From Pseudomonadota bacterium (GTDB taxonomy: Bacteria; Myxococcota_A; Polyangia; Polyangiales; Ga0077539), in the NCBI GenBank assembly GCA_023428035.1, contig JAEYZO010000749.1:1-5970 (forward strand): a stretch of DNA of 5,970 nucleotides. The letters are read 5' to 3'. The notes beneath the pieces were generated by a model. It was not told the origin of the DNA. It saw nothing but the letters and a program-made list of their open reading frames with translations, and ran no database searches. The position numbers and the translations under genes were made by a program. Of the stretch, positions 1 through 5,662 are shown piece by piece. Position 1 is the first letter of the stretch. Every line of letters begins with the position of its first letter.

Positions 1-858
1 GGTCTCCACCGCGCGCTCCACCGCGGCGGAGGGCGCGAGCACGCCGTCGTGGGCGTAGTACCCCACGCGCAGCCGCGGGACCTCGACGCCCACCGGGTCG
101 ACCCAGGGCAGGGGCGGCACCCGCGGGTCGAGCGCGCTCATCCTCGCAGGGTCGAGCGCCGAGAGGAACAACCACAGGTCCTCGGTCGAGCGCGCGAGGG
201 GACCCGGCACCGAGCGGATGCCCTCCTGCCCCTTGAGCACGCCGTACTGCCCCGTGGTGGGGAGCCGGTCGAGCGTGGGCTTGATGCCGAAGACGCCCGT
301 GACCGCGGCGGGCGAGCGGATGCTCCCGCCGATGTCGGTGCCGAGCCCGAGGGGGCTCATGCCCGAGGCCACCGCGGCGGCCTCTCCGCCGGAGGATCCA
401 CCGGGGGAGTGCGCGAGGGAGAAGGGGTTCGCGGTCTGCCCGAAGATGGGGTTGCGGCTCTCGGAGAAGAGCATCGTCTGCGAGAGGTTGGTGCGGCCGA
501 GGATCACCGCGCCGGCCTCACGCAAGAGCGTGATCATCGCGGCGTCGCGGGTCGCGCGGTGCCCGCCGCGGTTGGGGATGCCCGCGGTGGTGGCGAGGCC
601 TTCGAGGTCGAAGCACTCCTTCACGCTCACGGGGACGCCGTGGAGGGGCCCGCGCACGACGCCCCCGCGGCGCTCGTCGTCGAGACGTCGCGCGTCGGCG
701 CGGGCGGTCTCGGCGAAGACCCGCGTGAAGGCTTTGATCGCGCCGTCGTGGCGCGAGATGCGCGAGAGGTGGGCCTCGACGAGCTCGGCGCTGGAGAGGG
801 CTCCGCGCTCCATCGCGCCGCGCATGGCCGAGGCGGTGAGGGTGCAGGGGTCGGTCAC
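1..858 (-). CDS. Amidase-signature family hydrolase, C-terminus cut by window edge
   Basis: This is a serine hydrolase of the amidase signature (AS) family, which cleaves carboxamides to the acid and ammonia. The 286 visible residues hold the whole Ser-cisSer-Lys triad: Lys80 in PVSVKECFD, Ser155 in HSPGGSSGGE, and the nucleophile Ser179 in GLGTDIGGSIRSPA. The 75- and 24-residue spacings equal those of fatty acid amide hydrolase (K142, S217, S241), and GGSSGGE also resembles FAAH-type amidases more than GatA. Family members usually run 450-550 residues, so roughly 170-260 should lie beyond base 1. I chose the GTG at 858 because it overlaps the preceding pncB stop as GTGA and has a purine-rich GAGGAGAG a few bases upstream, inside the pncB tail. 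This indicates translational coupling. The start context makes a GatA role unlikely, as do the absence of gatB or gatC in view and the FAAH-like motif. The substrate is unknown. Nicotinamide or a related amide is suggested only by the neighbour. The family is certain; the substrate is speculation. Confidence 0.95.
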   Translation of the reverse strand, partial: MTDPCTLTASAMRGAMERGALSSAELVEAHLSRISRHDGAIKAFTRVFAETARADARRLDDERRGGVVRGPLHGVPVSVKECFDLEGLATTAGIPNRGGHRATRDAAMITLLREAGAVILGRTNLSQTMLFSESRNPIFGQTANPFSLAHSPGGSSGGEAAAVASGMSPLGLGTDIGGSIRSPAAVTGVFGIKPTLDRLPTTGQYGVLKGQEGIRSVPGPLARSTEDLWLFLSALDPARMSALDPRVPPLPWVDPVGVEVPRLRVGYYAHDGVLAPSAAVERAVET

Positions 859-2309
859 GGGGTCTCTCCTCGGGCCTCGTGGATGAGCCGGTCGCGCAGG
901 GCGTAGAGCCCCGCTTCGAGGCCCACGGGGTACTCGTGCGGGTTGTCGAAGCGTCGCACCGTGGGGTGCAGCGAGGCGAGCTGCGCGGCGGTGCGCGCGC
1001 GGGACTCTGCGAGGGTGGGCGGGGCGTAGACGAGGCTCCCGCCGCGGAAGACCGGCACGAGGATGTCTTCGTGCGTGAGGTCGTCGTCGAAGCGGCGGCG
1101 GCGGTGCGGGCCGAAGGGGTCGACCATGACGGGCGAGGGGGCCTCTCCCGAGAGCTCGTCCCAGATCATGTCGGCGACGAACTCCCCGTCAGGGCGGCGG
1201 AAGCGCCTCACCTGGTGCATCCCCGGCGTGGAGATCTTCACGGACTGCTCCGAGAGCTTGATGCGGTGCTGCCACGCGCCGCCCGCGTCGCGGATCGCCG
1301 CGAGCTTGTACACGCCCCCGAGCGCGGGCTGGTCGTAGGCCGTGACGAGCTTGGTGCCTACTCCCCACACGTTGATGCGCGCGCCCTGGGTCTTCAGCGA
1401 GGCCACCAGGCGCTCGTCGAGGTCGTTGCTCGCGACGATCGACGCGTTCGGAAAGCCCCCCTCGTCGAGGATGCGCCGGGCCTCTTGCGACAGCCACGCG
1501 AGGTCGCCGGAGTCGAGGCGCACGCCGACCATCTCGTGCCCGCGCTCGCGGAGGGTCCTTCCGACCTCGACGGCGTTCCTGACGCCCTCGAGGGTGTCGT
1601 AGGTGTCGACGAGGAAGACGCAGTTGTTGGGCAGCGCCTCGGCGTAGGCGCGGAAGGCGCTCTTCTCGTCGTCGAAGGCCATGACCCAGGCGTGGGCGTG
1701 GGTGCCCTTCACGGGGATGCCGAAGCGACGTCCCGCGAGCACGTTCGAGGTGGCCGAGGCCCCGCCGATGTACGAGGCGCGGCTGGCGGCGAGGCCGCCG
1801 TCGGTGCCCTGGGCGCGGCGGAGGCCGAACTCCAGCACGGGGTCTCCCTCGGCGGCGGCGCACACGCGGGCGCTCTTGGTCGCGACGAGGGTCTGGAAGT
1901 TCATGATGTTCAAGAGCGCCGTCTCGGCGAGCTGGCACTGGAGGAGCGGGCCCTTGATACGGAGGAGGGGTTCGAGCGCGAAGACCGCGGTGCCCTCGGG
2001 CACTGCGTCGACGTCGCAGGAGAAGCGCAGGTCGCCGAGGTAGTCGAGGAAGGCTGGCTCGAAGAGGGCCTTGCCGTCGTTGCCGCGGAGCGAAGCGAGG
2101 TACTCGCGGTCCTCGTCGGTGAAGCGCAGGGACGAGAGCCAGTCGATGGCGGGGCCGAGCCCGGCGGCGACGGCGTAGCCACCGCCGAAGGGCCGCTTAC
2201 GGAAGTGCACATGGAAGATGGACTCGCGCTCGACGAGCCCGCAGCGCCAGTACCCGGCGGCCATGGTGAGCTGGTAGAGGTCGGTGAGGAGCGCGAGGGA
2301 GCCGTCCAT
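855..2309 (-). CDS. pncB: Nicotinate phosphoribosyltransferase
   Basis: This cytosolic enzyme of NAD salvage (Preiss-Handler route) joins nicotinate and PRPP to give nicotinate mononucleotide, with ATP hydrolysis. The 484-residue product has the usual family length. Family hallmarks appear in order: the N-terminal TDLYQLTMAAGYW (9-21), RKRPFGGGYAVAAGL (37-51), LNIMNFQTLVATKSAR (133-148), GTHAHAWVM (202-210), VDTYDT (234-239), GVRLDSGDLAWLS (262-274), SNDLDE (294-299) and WGVGTKLVTAYDQPALGGVYK (315-335). His206 matches the histidine phosphorylated in the family catalytic cycle. The pattern looks like the longer PncB2/human NAPRT type rather than the E. coli type. ATG 2309 is the first possible start in the frame, because an in-frame TAG lies 12 bases upstream. 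No clear Shine-Dalgarno sequence precedes it. The gene overlaps the downstream amidase by four bases and follows a Uma2-like gene by 62 bases. All key motifs seem intact. Confidence 0.97.
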   Translation of the reverse strand: MDGSLALLTDLYQLTMAAGYWRCGLVERESIFHVHFRKRPFGGGYAVAAGLGPAIDWLSSLRFTDEDREYLASLRGNDGKALFEPAFLDYLGDLRFSCDVDAVPEGTAVFALEPLLRIKGPLLQCQLAETALLNIMNFQTLVATKSARVCAAAEGDPVLEFGLRRAQGTDGGLAASRASYIGGASATSNVLAGRRFGIPVKGTHAHAWVMAFDDEKSAFRAYAEALPNNCVFLVDTYDTLEGVRNAVEVGRTLRERGHEMVGVRLDSGDLAWLSQEARRILDEGGFPNASIVASNDLDERLVASLKTQGARINVWGVGTKLVTAYDQPALGGVYKLAAIRDAGGAWQHRIKLSEQSVKISTPGMHQVRRFRRPDGEFVADMIWDELSGEAPSPVMVDPFGPHRRRRFDDDLTHEDILVPVFRGGSLVYAPPTLAESRARTAAQLASLHPTVRRFDNPHEYPVGLEAGLYALRDRLIHEARGETP

Positions 2310-2371
2310 GGGGCGCCGACGCTACGCCCATTGGGGCCCGGGATGGAACCCGCGGGAGGGGGGTGATGGTG
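2310..2371 (-). other. Short gap between Uma2-like gene and pncB
   Basis: These 62 bases hold no gene. In the transcript, the stretch just before the pncB ATG can fold with GGGCG (2329-2325) pairing to CGCCC (2315-2311) around a nine-base loop, and a purine-rich ribosome site is missing there. A weaker four-pair CGGG/CCCG fold lies at 2339-2352. There is no U-tract, so I do not call a terminator, and read-through from the Uma2-like gene into pncB is possible. Confidence 0.4.
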
Positions 2372-3217
2372 TCACTCCGTCGACGGCGCGACGATCCACC
2401 GCGCGAGGGCGTCACGGTCGAGGTCGATCACCACGTCGCCGATGACCTCCGCCCCCGCGGTCGCGAGCTTCTCTCGTAGCGCCGCGCGCTCGTCGTCGGT
2501 GAGCTCCCGCCCGATCTTTCGCGCGCACTGCCGCGCGATGACCGCGAGCTGGCCCGCGACGCGACCCTCTTCGATCGCTCCCACGATGACCGCATTGCGC
2601 GCGGCGAGCAGCGCCCTCGCGACGGTGTCATCCGCGAGCACCCGATCGACCAGCGCTCCCACGGGAATCGGCACGCGAAAGCAGCGGTCTTCGATCACAG
2701 CGTCGTCGGCGAGGCGTGCCCACGCGCCCGCGGCATGATCCCACTCGTGCACCGCGCGGTCGCTCACGCGGATGTAGAACAGTCGTCGCACGCCGCGCAT
2801 GGCGAGGGCGCGCACTTTGGTCGTGAGGTGCTTGTCGCCCTCGGAGTCGCAGACATCGAAGGCGATCTCTTCGAGCCAGCGCTTTCCCGTCGTCGGGTCT
2901 GTCCCCTCGGGGAAGACGCTCACGTCGGGGGCGGCGTCGGTCTCCTTCTTCGAGCGCGTGAGCATGTCGACCGCGGCGACGTAGCCGGGGGCGAGGCAGC
3001 CCTCGAAGACGTGCGCGACGCGGACGTGCTGCGTGGCGTGCGGGGGGTTGGCCCCCATCGTGCGGTAGCGCACGCCGTCGACCACTTCGTCGTGACCCTC
3101 GGGGGTCGCCAGACGCTCGTCGATGGAGGGCAGCGACTCACCGTGGCGGGGTGCCCGCGCGGAGCCTGATCCAGAGGCGCCAGGGGCGAGGATCATGGGT
3201 GGGCGTCGAGGGCTCAT
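2372..3217 (-). CDS. Uma2-like PD-(D/E)XK nuclease-fold protein with C-terminal extension
   Basis: This is a 281-residue protein resembling the Uma2 (DUF820) family, a restriction-endonuclease-like fold that is expanded in some bacteria and whose cellular role is mostly unknown. Low-complexity residues 9-26 are followed by EVVDGVRY (44-51), which parallels EVIDGVLY in the neighbouring Uma2 gene. Next come APDVSVF with Asp98, EEIAFDVCDSE (116-126) and Lys134, then the strand RRLFYIRVSD (144-153). Aligned by eye with the family pattern PDV...EVLSP...K, the usual Glu is replaced by Asp121, so the metal site may be altered. Residues about 195-281 form an extra charged, largely helical-looking tail ending LTDDERAALREKLATAG...DLDRDALARWIV. 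Its function is unknown. The open frame continues to 3478, but the upstream translation is Arg/Pro-rich with no recognisable motif, so I chose the ATG at 3217. ATG 3196 is also possible. Neither has a good ribosome site. The family call is fairly sure; the activity is not. Confidence 0.82.
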   Translation of the reverse strand: MSPRRPPMILAPGASGSGSARAPRHGESLPSIDERLATPEGHDEVVDGVRYRTMGANPPHATQHVRVAHVFEGCLAPGYVAAVDMLTRSKKETDAAPDVSVFPEGTDPTTGKRWLEEIAFDVCDSEGDKHLTTKVRALAMRGVRRLFYIRVSDRAVHEWDHAAGAWARLADDAVIEDRCFRVPIPVGALVDRVLADDTVARALLAARNAVIVGAIEEGRVAGQLAVIARQCARKIGRELTDDERAALREKLATAGAEVIGDVVIDLDRDALARWIVAPSTE

Positions 3218-3439
3218 CGCGGAGCAAGCGTACCAGAGCGCGAGCGTGGGCCGCGGCGTCCACGGCGGACTTCTACGATGACAGCGATACCGCCAGCGCG
3301 GCGCGTCTGCGCCGCGAGCGTTCGGTACGACCGCCCACCTCACATCACGCGGAGGCGAGGGCCGCGGCGGAGCGCGGGTCGTCGCGTCGCCGCGGGCGTT
3401 GGTAGGGTCGCGGCGCGATGCGGACGGCGGAGTGATGCA

Positions 3440-3465
3440 CGTGCGTACCCGTGAGTGAACGCACG
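3440..3465. repeat. Inverted repeat, 7-bp arms with 12-base spacer
   Basis: CGTGCGT at 3440-3446 and ACGCACG at 3459-3465 are perfect reverse complements around a 12-base spacer. The left arm overlaps the palindrome GCACGTGC (3437-3444). The GTGCGT/ACGCAC core recurs at 3495-3510 with a shorter spacer. The sequence could be a bound operator or an RNA stem; nothing in it decides which. Confidence 0.45.
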
Positions 3466-3494
3466 CGCCGGAGAACACCGTGCCAGCCGCCGGG

Positions 3495-3510
3495 GGTGCG
3501 TTGACGCACC
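3495..3510. repeat. Tight inverted repeat GGTGCG-TTGA-CGCACC
   Basis: GGTGCG (3495-3500) and CGCACC (3505-3510) pair perfectly around TTGA, giving a 6-bp stem with a 4-base loop. As double-stranded DNA the symmetry is seven bases on each side of a two-base centre. Its core matches the inverted repeat 30-55 bases away. It lies about 280-290 bases upstream of the downstream Uma2-like start, which is rather far for a simple operator of that gene. Confidence 0.5.
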
Positions 3511-3518
3511 GCGTAGGA

Positions 3519-3640
3519 TGAGTCCTGTTCGACGGTTTCCCCCGTCGATCCGTACCCAGGGTTGAGTCCCGTTCGACGGGGGTACCGTCATCCCGAGTAG
3601 AGACCTCCCTCTGGGAAGACGGGGGTACCGTCGATCAGGA
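3519..3640. repeat. Degenerate three-unit tandem repeat, each unit with a GACGG/CCGTC hairpin
   Basis: Three units have a period of about 43-44 bases. Units 1 and 2 share TGAGTCC-T/C-GTTCGACGG (3519-3535 and 3563-3579), with 16 of 17 bases equal. Units 2 and 3 share GACGGGGGTACCGTC exactly (3575-3589 and 3618-3632). Units 1 and 3 share CCGTCGATC (3542-3550 and 3628-3636). Every unit folds: TCGACGG/CCGTCGA with a six-base loop (3529-3548) in unit 1, and GACGG/CCGTC with a GGGTA loop in units 2 and 3. The arms are kept while the loop and linkers differ, which looks like a structured intergenic repeat rather than chance. Downstream of the hairpins there is no U-tract on either strand, so these are not standard terminators. 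Confidence 0.65.
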
Positions 3641-3721
3641 CGCGCTCCTGCGCGCAATGGACGCGATGGGGCCCGAACCGCGCGCTCGCGACGGCTCCGG
3701 CGAGGGGTCGCACCGTCCGCG

Positions 3722-3738
3722 GGTGGCGACCCGCCACC
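3722..3738 (-). terminator. Strong GC hairpin just after the Uma2 stop codon, possible terminator
   Basis: GGTGGCG (3722-3728) pairs perfectly with CGCCACC (3732-3738) around a three-base loop. In the transcript it begins eight bases after the TAG of the Uma2 gene ending at 3746. The position suits a terminator or an RNA 3'-end stabiliser. The stretch that follows in the transcript is GC-rich and lacks a run of U, so intrinsic termination is unproven. Confidence 0.4.
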
Positions 3739-3745
3739 GGCACCC

Positions 3746-4324
3746 CTACGCGCCGCCATCGCTCCACCACGCGCGCACGTCGATCGAGACGTCGCTGAAG
3801 GGCGCCGCGCGGGCCTCGGTGTCGTCGGCGAAGGTGCCGGCGTCGACCCACGCGCCGTCGGCGTTGCGGTGCACCGTGAGCACCATCGCTTCGAGGTCGA
3901 CGAGCCACATCCACGCGACGCCGACCTCGGCGTAGAACGGTCGCTTCACCGTGAGGTTGTACCGACGGGTCCGCGGCGAGAGGACCTCGCAGACCCAGTC
4001 AGGCACCACGGTGATCGCGCCGTCGGTGGGTAACGTGGGGAGCCGCTCTCGACGCCAACCCGCGACGTCAGGAGAGATCTCCGGCGCGCGAGGGAGCTCG
4101 ATGCCGGGCTCGGGGAGGATCCACCAACCGCCGGGGCCAGTGTGATCGTGGTCGTAAGGCCCACTGACCAGTCTCGTGATGCGACCGAGGATGTGCTGAT
4201 GCCGCGCACGCGGGCGGGTCATCGCGTAGAGCACGCCGTCGATCACCTCACCCTTCATCGACGGAGGCAGCGCGTCGATGTCCGCGCGCGTCGCTGGAGG
4301 AGTGAGCTTCACCGATGAGGTCAC
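3746..4324 (-). CDS. Uma2 family protein (putative endonuclease)
   Basis: This 192-residue protein has the typical length and layout of the Uma2/DUF820 family, which has a PD-(D/E)XK nuclease fold and an undefined physiological role. Visible family features are the N-terminal acidic motif GEVIDGVLYAM (25-35), His residues in RARHQHILGRI (39-49), EISPDVAGW with Asp86, VPDWVCEVLSPRTRRYN with Glu113 (107-123), Lys127, and the strand VGVAWMWLVD (134-143). Asp86, Glu113 and Lys127 are the likely metal-binding and catalytic set, and all are present, so it may be active. GTG 4324 is the first available start, since the TGA of the upstream transporter lies in the same frame 12 bases before it. No strong ribosome site is seen, so translation may depend on ribosomes finishing the transporter. 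It is probably co-transcribed with the transporter. It shares EV(V/I)DGV.Y with the second Uma2-like gene at 2372-3217, suggesting distant paralogy. Confidence 0.9.
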   Translation of the reverse strand: MTSSVKLTPPATRADIDALPPSMKGEVIDGVLYAMTRPRARHQHILGRITRLVSGPYDHDHTGPGGWWILPEPGIELPRAPEISPDVAGWRRERLPTLPTDGAITVVPDWVCEVLSPRTRRYNLTVKRPFYAEVGVAWMWLVDLEAMVLTVHRNADGAWVDAGTFADDTEARAAPFSDVSIDVRAWWSDGGA

Positions 4325-4336
4325 GGGGCGACGGTA

Positions 4337-5662
4337 TCACCGCGTCGAGAGCGCCGCCCACAGCAGCGCCGTCCCCTCGATCACGGTGAACGACAACAAC
4401 CCCACCGGGATGAAGCCCGCGAAGCTGAAGTGCACCGGGTTCCCCTCGGGGTCGCGCAGACCCGCGCGCTCCACCAGCGCCTGCGCCAGCGGGCCCGAGG
4501 TCGCCGCCGTGAGGAACAACGACGAGCCCGCGCACACCGACAGCGCCAGCCCCACGTACACGGCAGGACCCGGCAGCTCCCGCGTGAGCGCCGCGGCGAC
4601 GTCGAGCAGCGCCGCCATCCCCGGCCCCGCGGAGAACAATCCCGTGAGCAGGCCCGCGCACACCAGGAAGGCCATCAGCCGCGCGCGCGGCGACACGGGC
4701 AGCGCGAGGAGCCACCCGCCCAGCGCCTCGAAGACCCCCGCGCGCCGCACCGCCGCCACCATCACGAAGAGCGCGAGGAGGAACAGCACCGGCTCGGCGT
4801 CGAAGCGCGTGCGCACCAGGCGCTCGCCCTCGCGACCCCGCGCGAGGAGCGCGGCGCAGACGCCGATCCAGCACACGAGGTCGGGGGTGACGCCCCAGCG
4901 CGCGGGCAGGAGCGACCACGCCGCGAGCATCGCGACCAGCGCCGCCACCGCGGGCACCAGCGGACCTCGCCTCGGGCGAACCCCGCGGTGCAGCGCGCCC
5001 ACCACGGCGAGGGAGAGCCGTCGCGCGAGGGGGTCGTCCGGCGCGCCGCGCTCCGGGCGCACCGCGAAGTGCACCAGCGCGAACAGCGCCCCCAGCGCGA
5101 GCAGGGTCATCGGCAGCGCGCGCACGAGGTAGGCGCCGAAGGTCATCGACCCCCGAGACAAGAGGAGGATCGCCGGGAAGTCTCCGATGGGCGTCGCGGC
5201 GCCTCCGAGGTTGCACGCGACGAGGAGGAGGCCGACGGTCCAACGCACCGTGGCGGGGCGCGGGTCGCCGGTGCGGAGCAGCACCAGCAGCACGGGCAGC
5301 ACCAGCACCAGCGCGGTGAGGTTGTTCACCAGCCCGCTCACCGCGTACATCCCGAGCGCGAAGGCGACGCGCACGCGTTGGGGTCTCGCTTCGGCGAGCC
5401 GAGCCGCGGTCACCGCGAGGGGGCCGAAGCCCCGCGCCTCGGCCATGAGCTCTGCGAGGAGGCCGAGGCCCACGAGGATCACCAGCACGCCGTAGGGCAC
5501 GTCGGCGAGGAGCTGCGGCGCCGTCGCGATGCCCGTCGCGACCGCCGCGAGCACGCTGAGCGCCGCGCCCGAGAGCACGATCAAGAGACGCACCCGCGGC
5601 GCCGCGGCCTGCGCCACCAGGGTCACCACCAGGATCAGCGGGAGCAGCGCGCGCGGCGACAT
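4337..5662 (-). CDS. Ion transporter superfamily (ArsB/NhaD/CitMHS-like) membrane permease
   Basis: This 441-residue integral inner-membrane protein has about 11-12 hydrophobic segments (roughly 5-21, 24-46, 55-74, 99-129, 141-169, 177-201, 233-253, 260-274, 290-322, 329-359, 367-388 and 414-438). Two signatures place it in the ion transporter superfamily: SGLVNNLTALVLVLPV (109-124), like the DN(V/L)TA helix of NhaD/ArsB proteins, and CNLGGAATPIGDFPAILLLS (150-169), like the N.GG..TPIGD motif. The segment DAEPVLFLLALFVMVAAV (288-305) resembles the start of the second half in these permeases. Families of this fold export arsenite, exchange Na+/H+ or import citrate and other dicarboxylates. Nothing here decides the substrate, and no arsenic or citrate genes are nearby. 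ATG 5662 overlaps the previous stop as TGATG, indicating coupling. The open frame reaches 5908, but the upstream part is Arg-rich and overlaps the preceding gene, so I reject it. A Uma2 gene follows after 12 bases. Confidence 0.86.
   Translation of the reverse strand: MSPRALLPLILVVTLVAQAAAPRVRLLIVLSGAALSVLAAVATGIATAPQLLADVPYGVLVILVGLGLLAELMAEARGFGPLAVTAARLAEARPQRVRVAFALGMYAVSGLVNNLTALVLVLPVLLVLLRTGDPRPATVRWTVGLLLVACNLGGAATPIGDFPAILLLSRGSMTFGAYLVRALPMTLLALGALFALVHFAVRPERGAPDDPLARRLSLAVVGALHRGVRPRRGPLVPAVAALVAMLAAWSLLPARWGVTPDLVCWIGVCAALLARGREGERLVRTRFDAEPVLFLLALFVMVAAVRRAGVFEALGGWLLALPVSPRARLMAFLVCAGLLTGLFSAGPGMAALLDVAAALTRELPGPAVYVGLALSVCAGSSLFLTAATSGPLAQALVERAGLRDPEGNPVHFSFAGFIPVGLLSFTVIEGTALLWAALSTR

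Larger units (their letters stand above)
3218..3745. other. 528-base intergenic region between the two Uma2-like genes
   Basis: No convincing gene is present. Open frames that cross this region on either strand translate to Arg/Ala/Pro-rich sequence without motifs. The stretch holds a GC hairpin after the upstream Uma2 stop (3722-3738), a degenerate three-unit hairpin repeat (3519-3640) and two inverted repeats sharing a GTGCGT/ACGCAC core (3440-3465 and 3495-3510). The promoter of the downstream Uma2-like gene should lie towards the low-coordinate end. On the minus strand a TGGTACGCT element about 10-20 bases before ATG 3217 is faintly like an extended -10 box, but it has no recognisable -35 partner, so I do not annotate it as a promoter. 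Confidence 0.6.

Noticed and set aside
1..858. GatA subunit of the tRNA-dependent amidotransferase
   Set aside because: The motif context is FAAH-like (GGSSGGE, GTDIGGSIR), the gene is coupled to pncB, and no gatB or gatC is adjacent in the window.
49..906. Long plus-strand open frame opposite the amidase
   Set aside because: It has Arg/Gly/Ala-rich composition, no motif, and fully overlaps an unmistakable amidase.
879..2366. A 495-codon open frame on the plus strand opposite pncB
   Set aside because: It is antisense to a gene with complete family motifs. Its product is Gly/Ala/Val/Glu/Arg-rich without any motif, and stop-free antisense frames are expected in such GC-rich DNA.
3218..3478. 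N-terminal extension of 87 residues for the longer Uma2-like protein
   Set aside because: The extension is Arg/Pro-rich with no family similarity. The Uma2-like part begins well after ATG 3217, so the shorter start is preferred, though not proven.
3561..3590. tRNA T-arm-like string GTTCGA with flanking G/C runs, considered as a tRNA fragment or integration site
   Set aside because: The loop and stem lengths do not fit a T-arm (the base after the seven-base loop does not pair properly), and no acceptor, D-arm or anticodon arm is nearby.
3519..3640. CRISPR array
   Set aside because: There are only three degenerate units with no constant repeat plus unique spacer pattern, and no cas genes are in view.
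3340..3759. A 139-codon minus-strand open frame across the gap between the Uma2-like genes
   Set aside because: It is Arg/Pro/Ala-rich, runs through all the inverted repeats, starts inside the Uma2 gene end and shows no motif or ribosome site.
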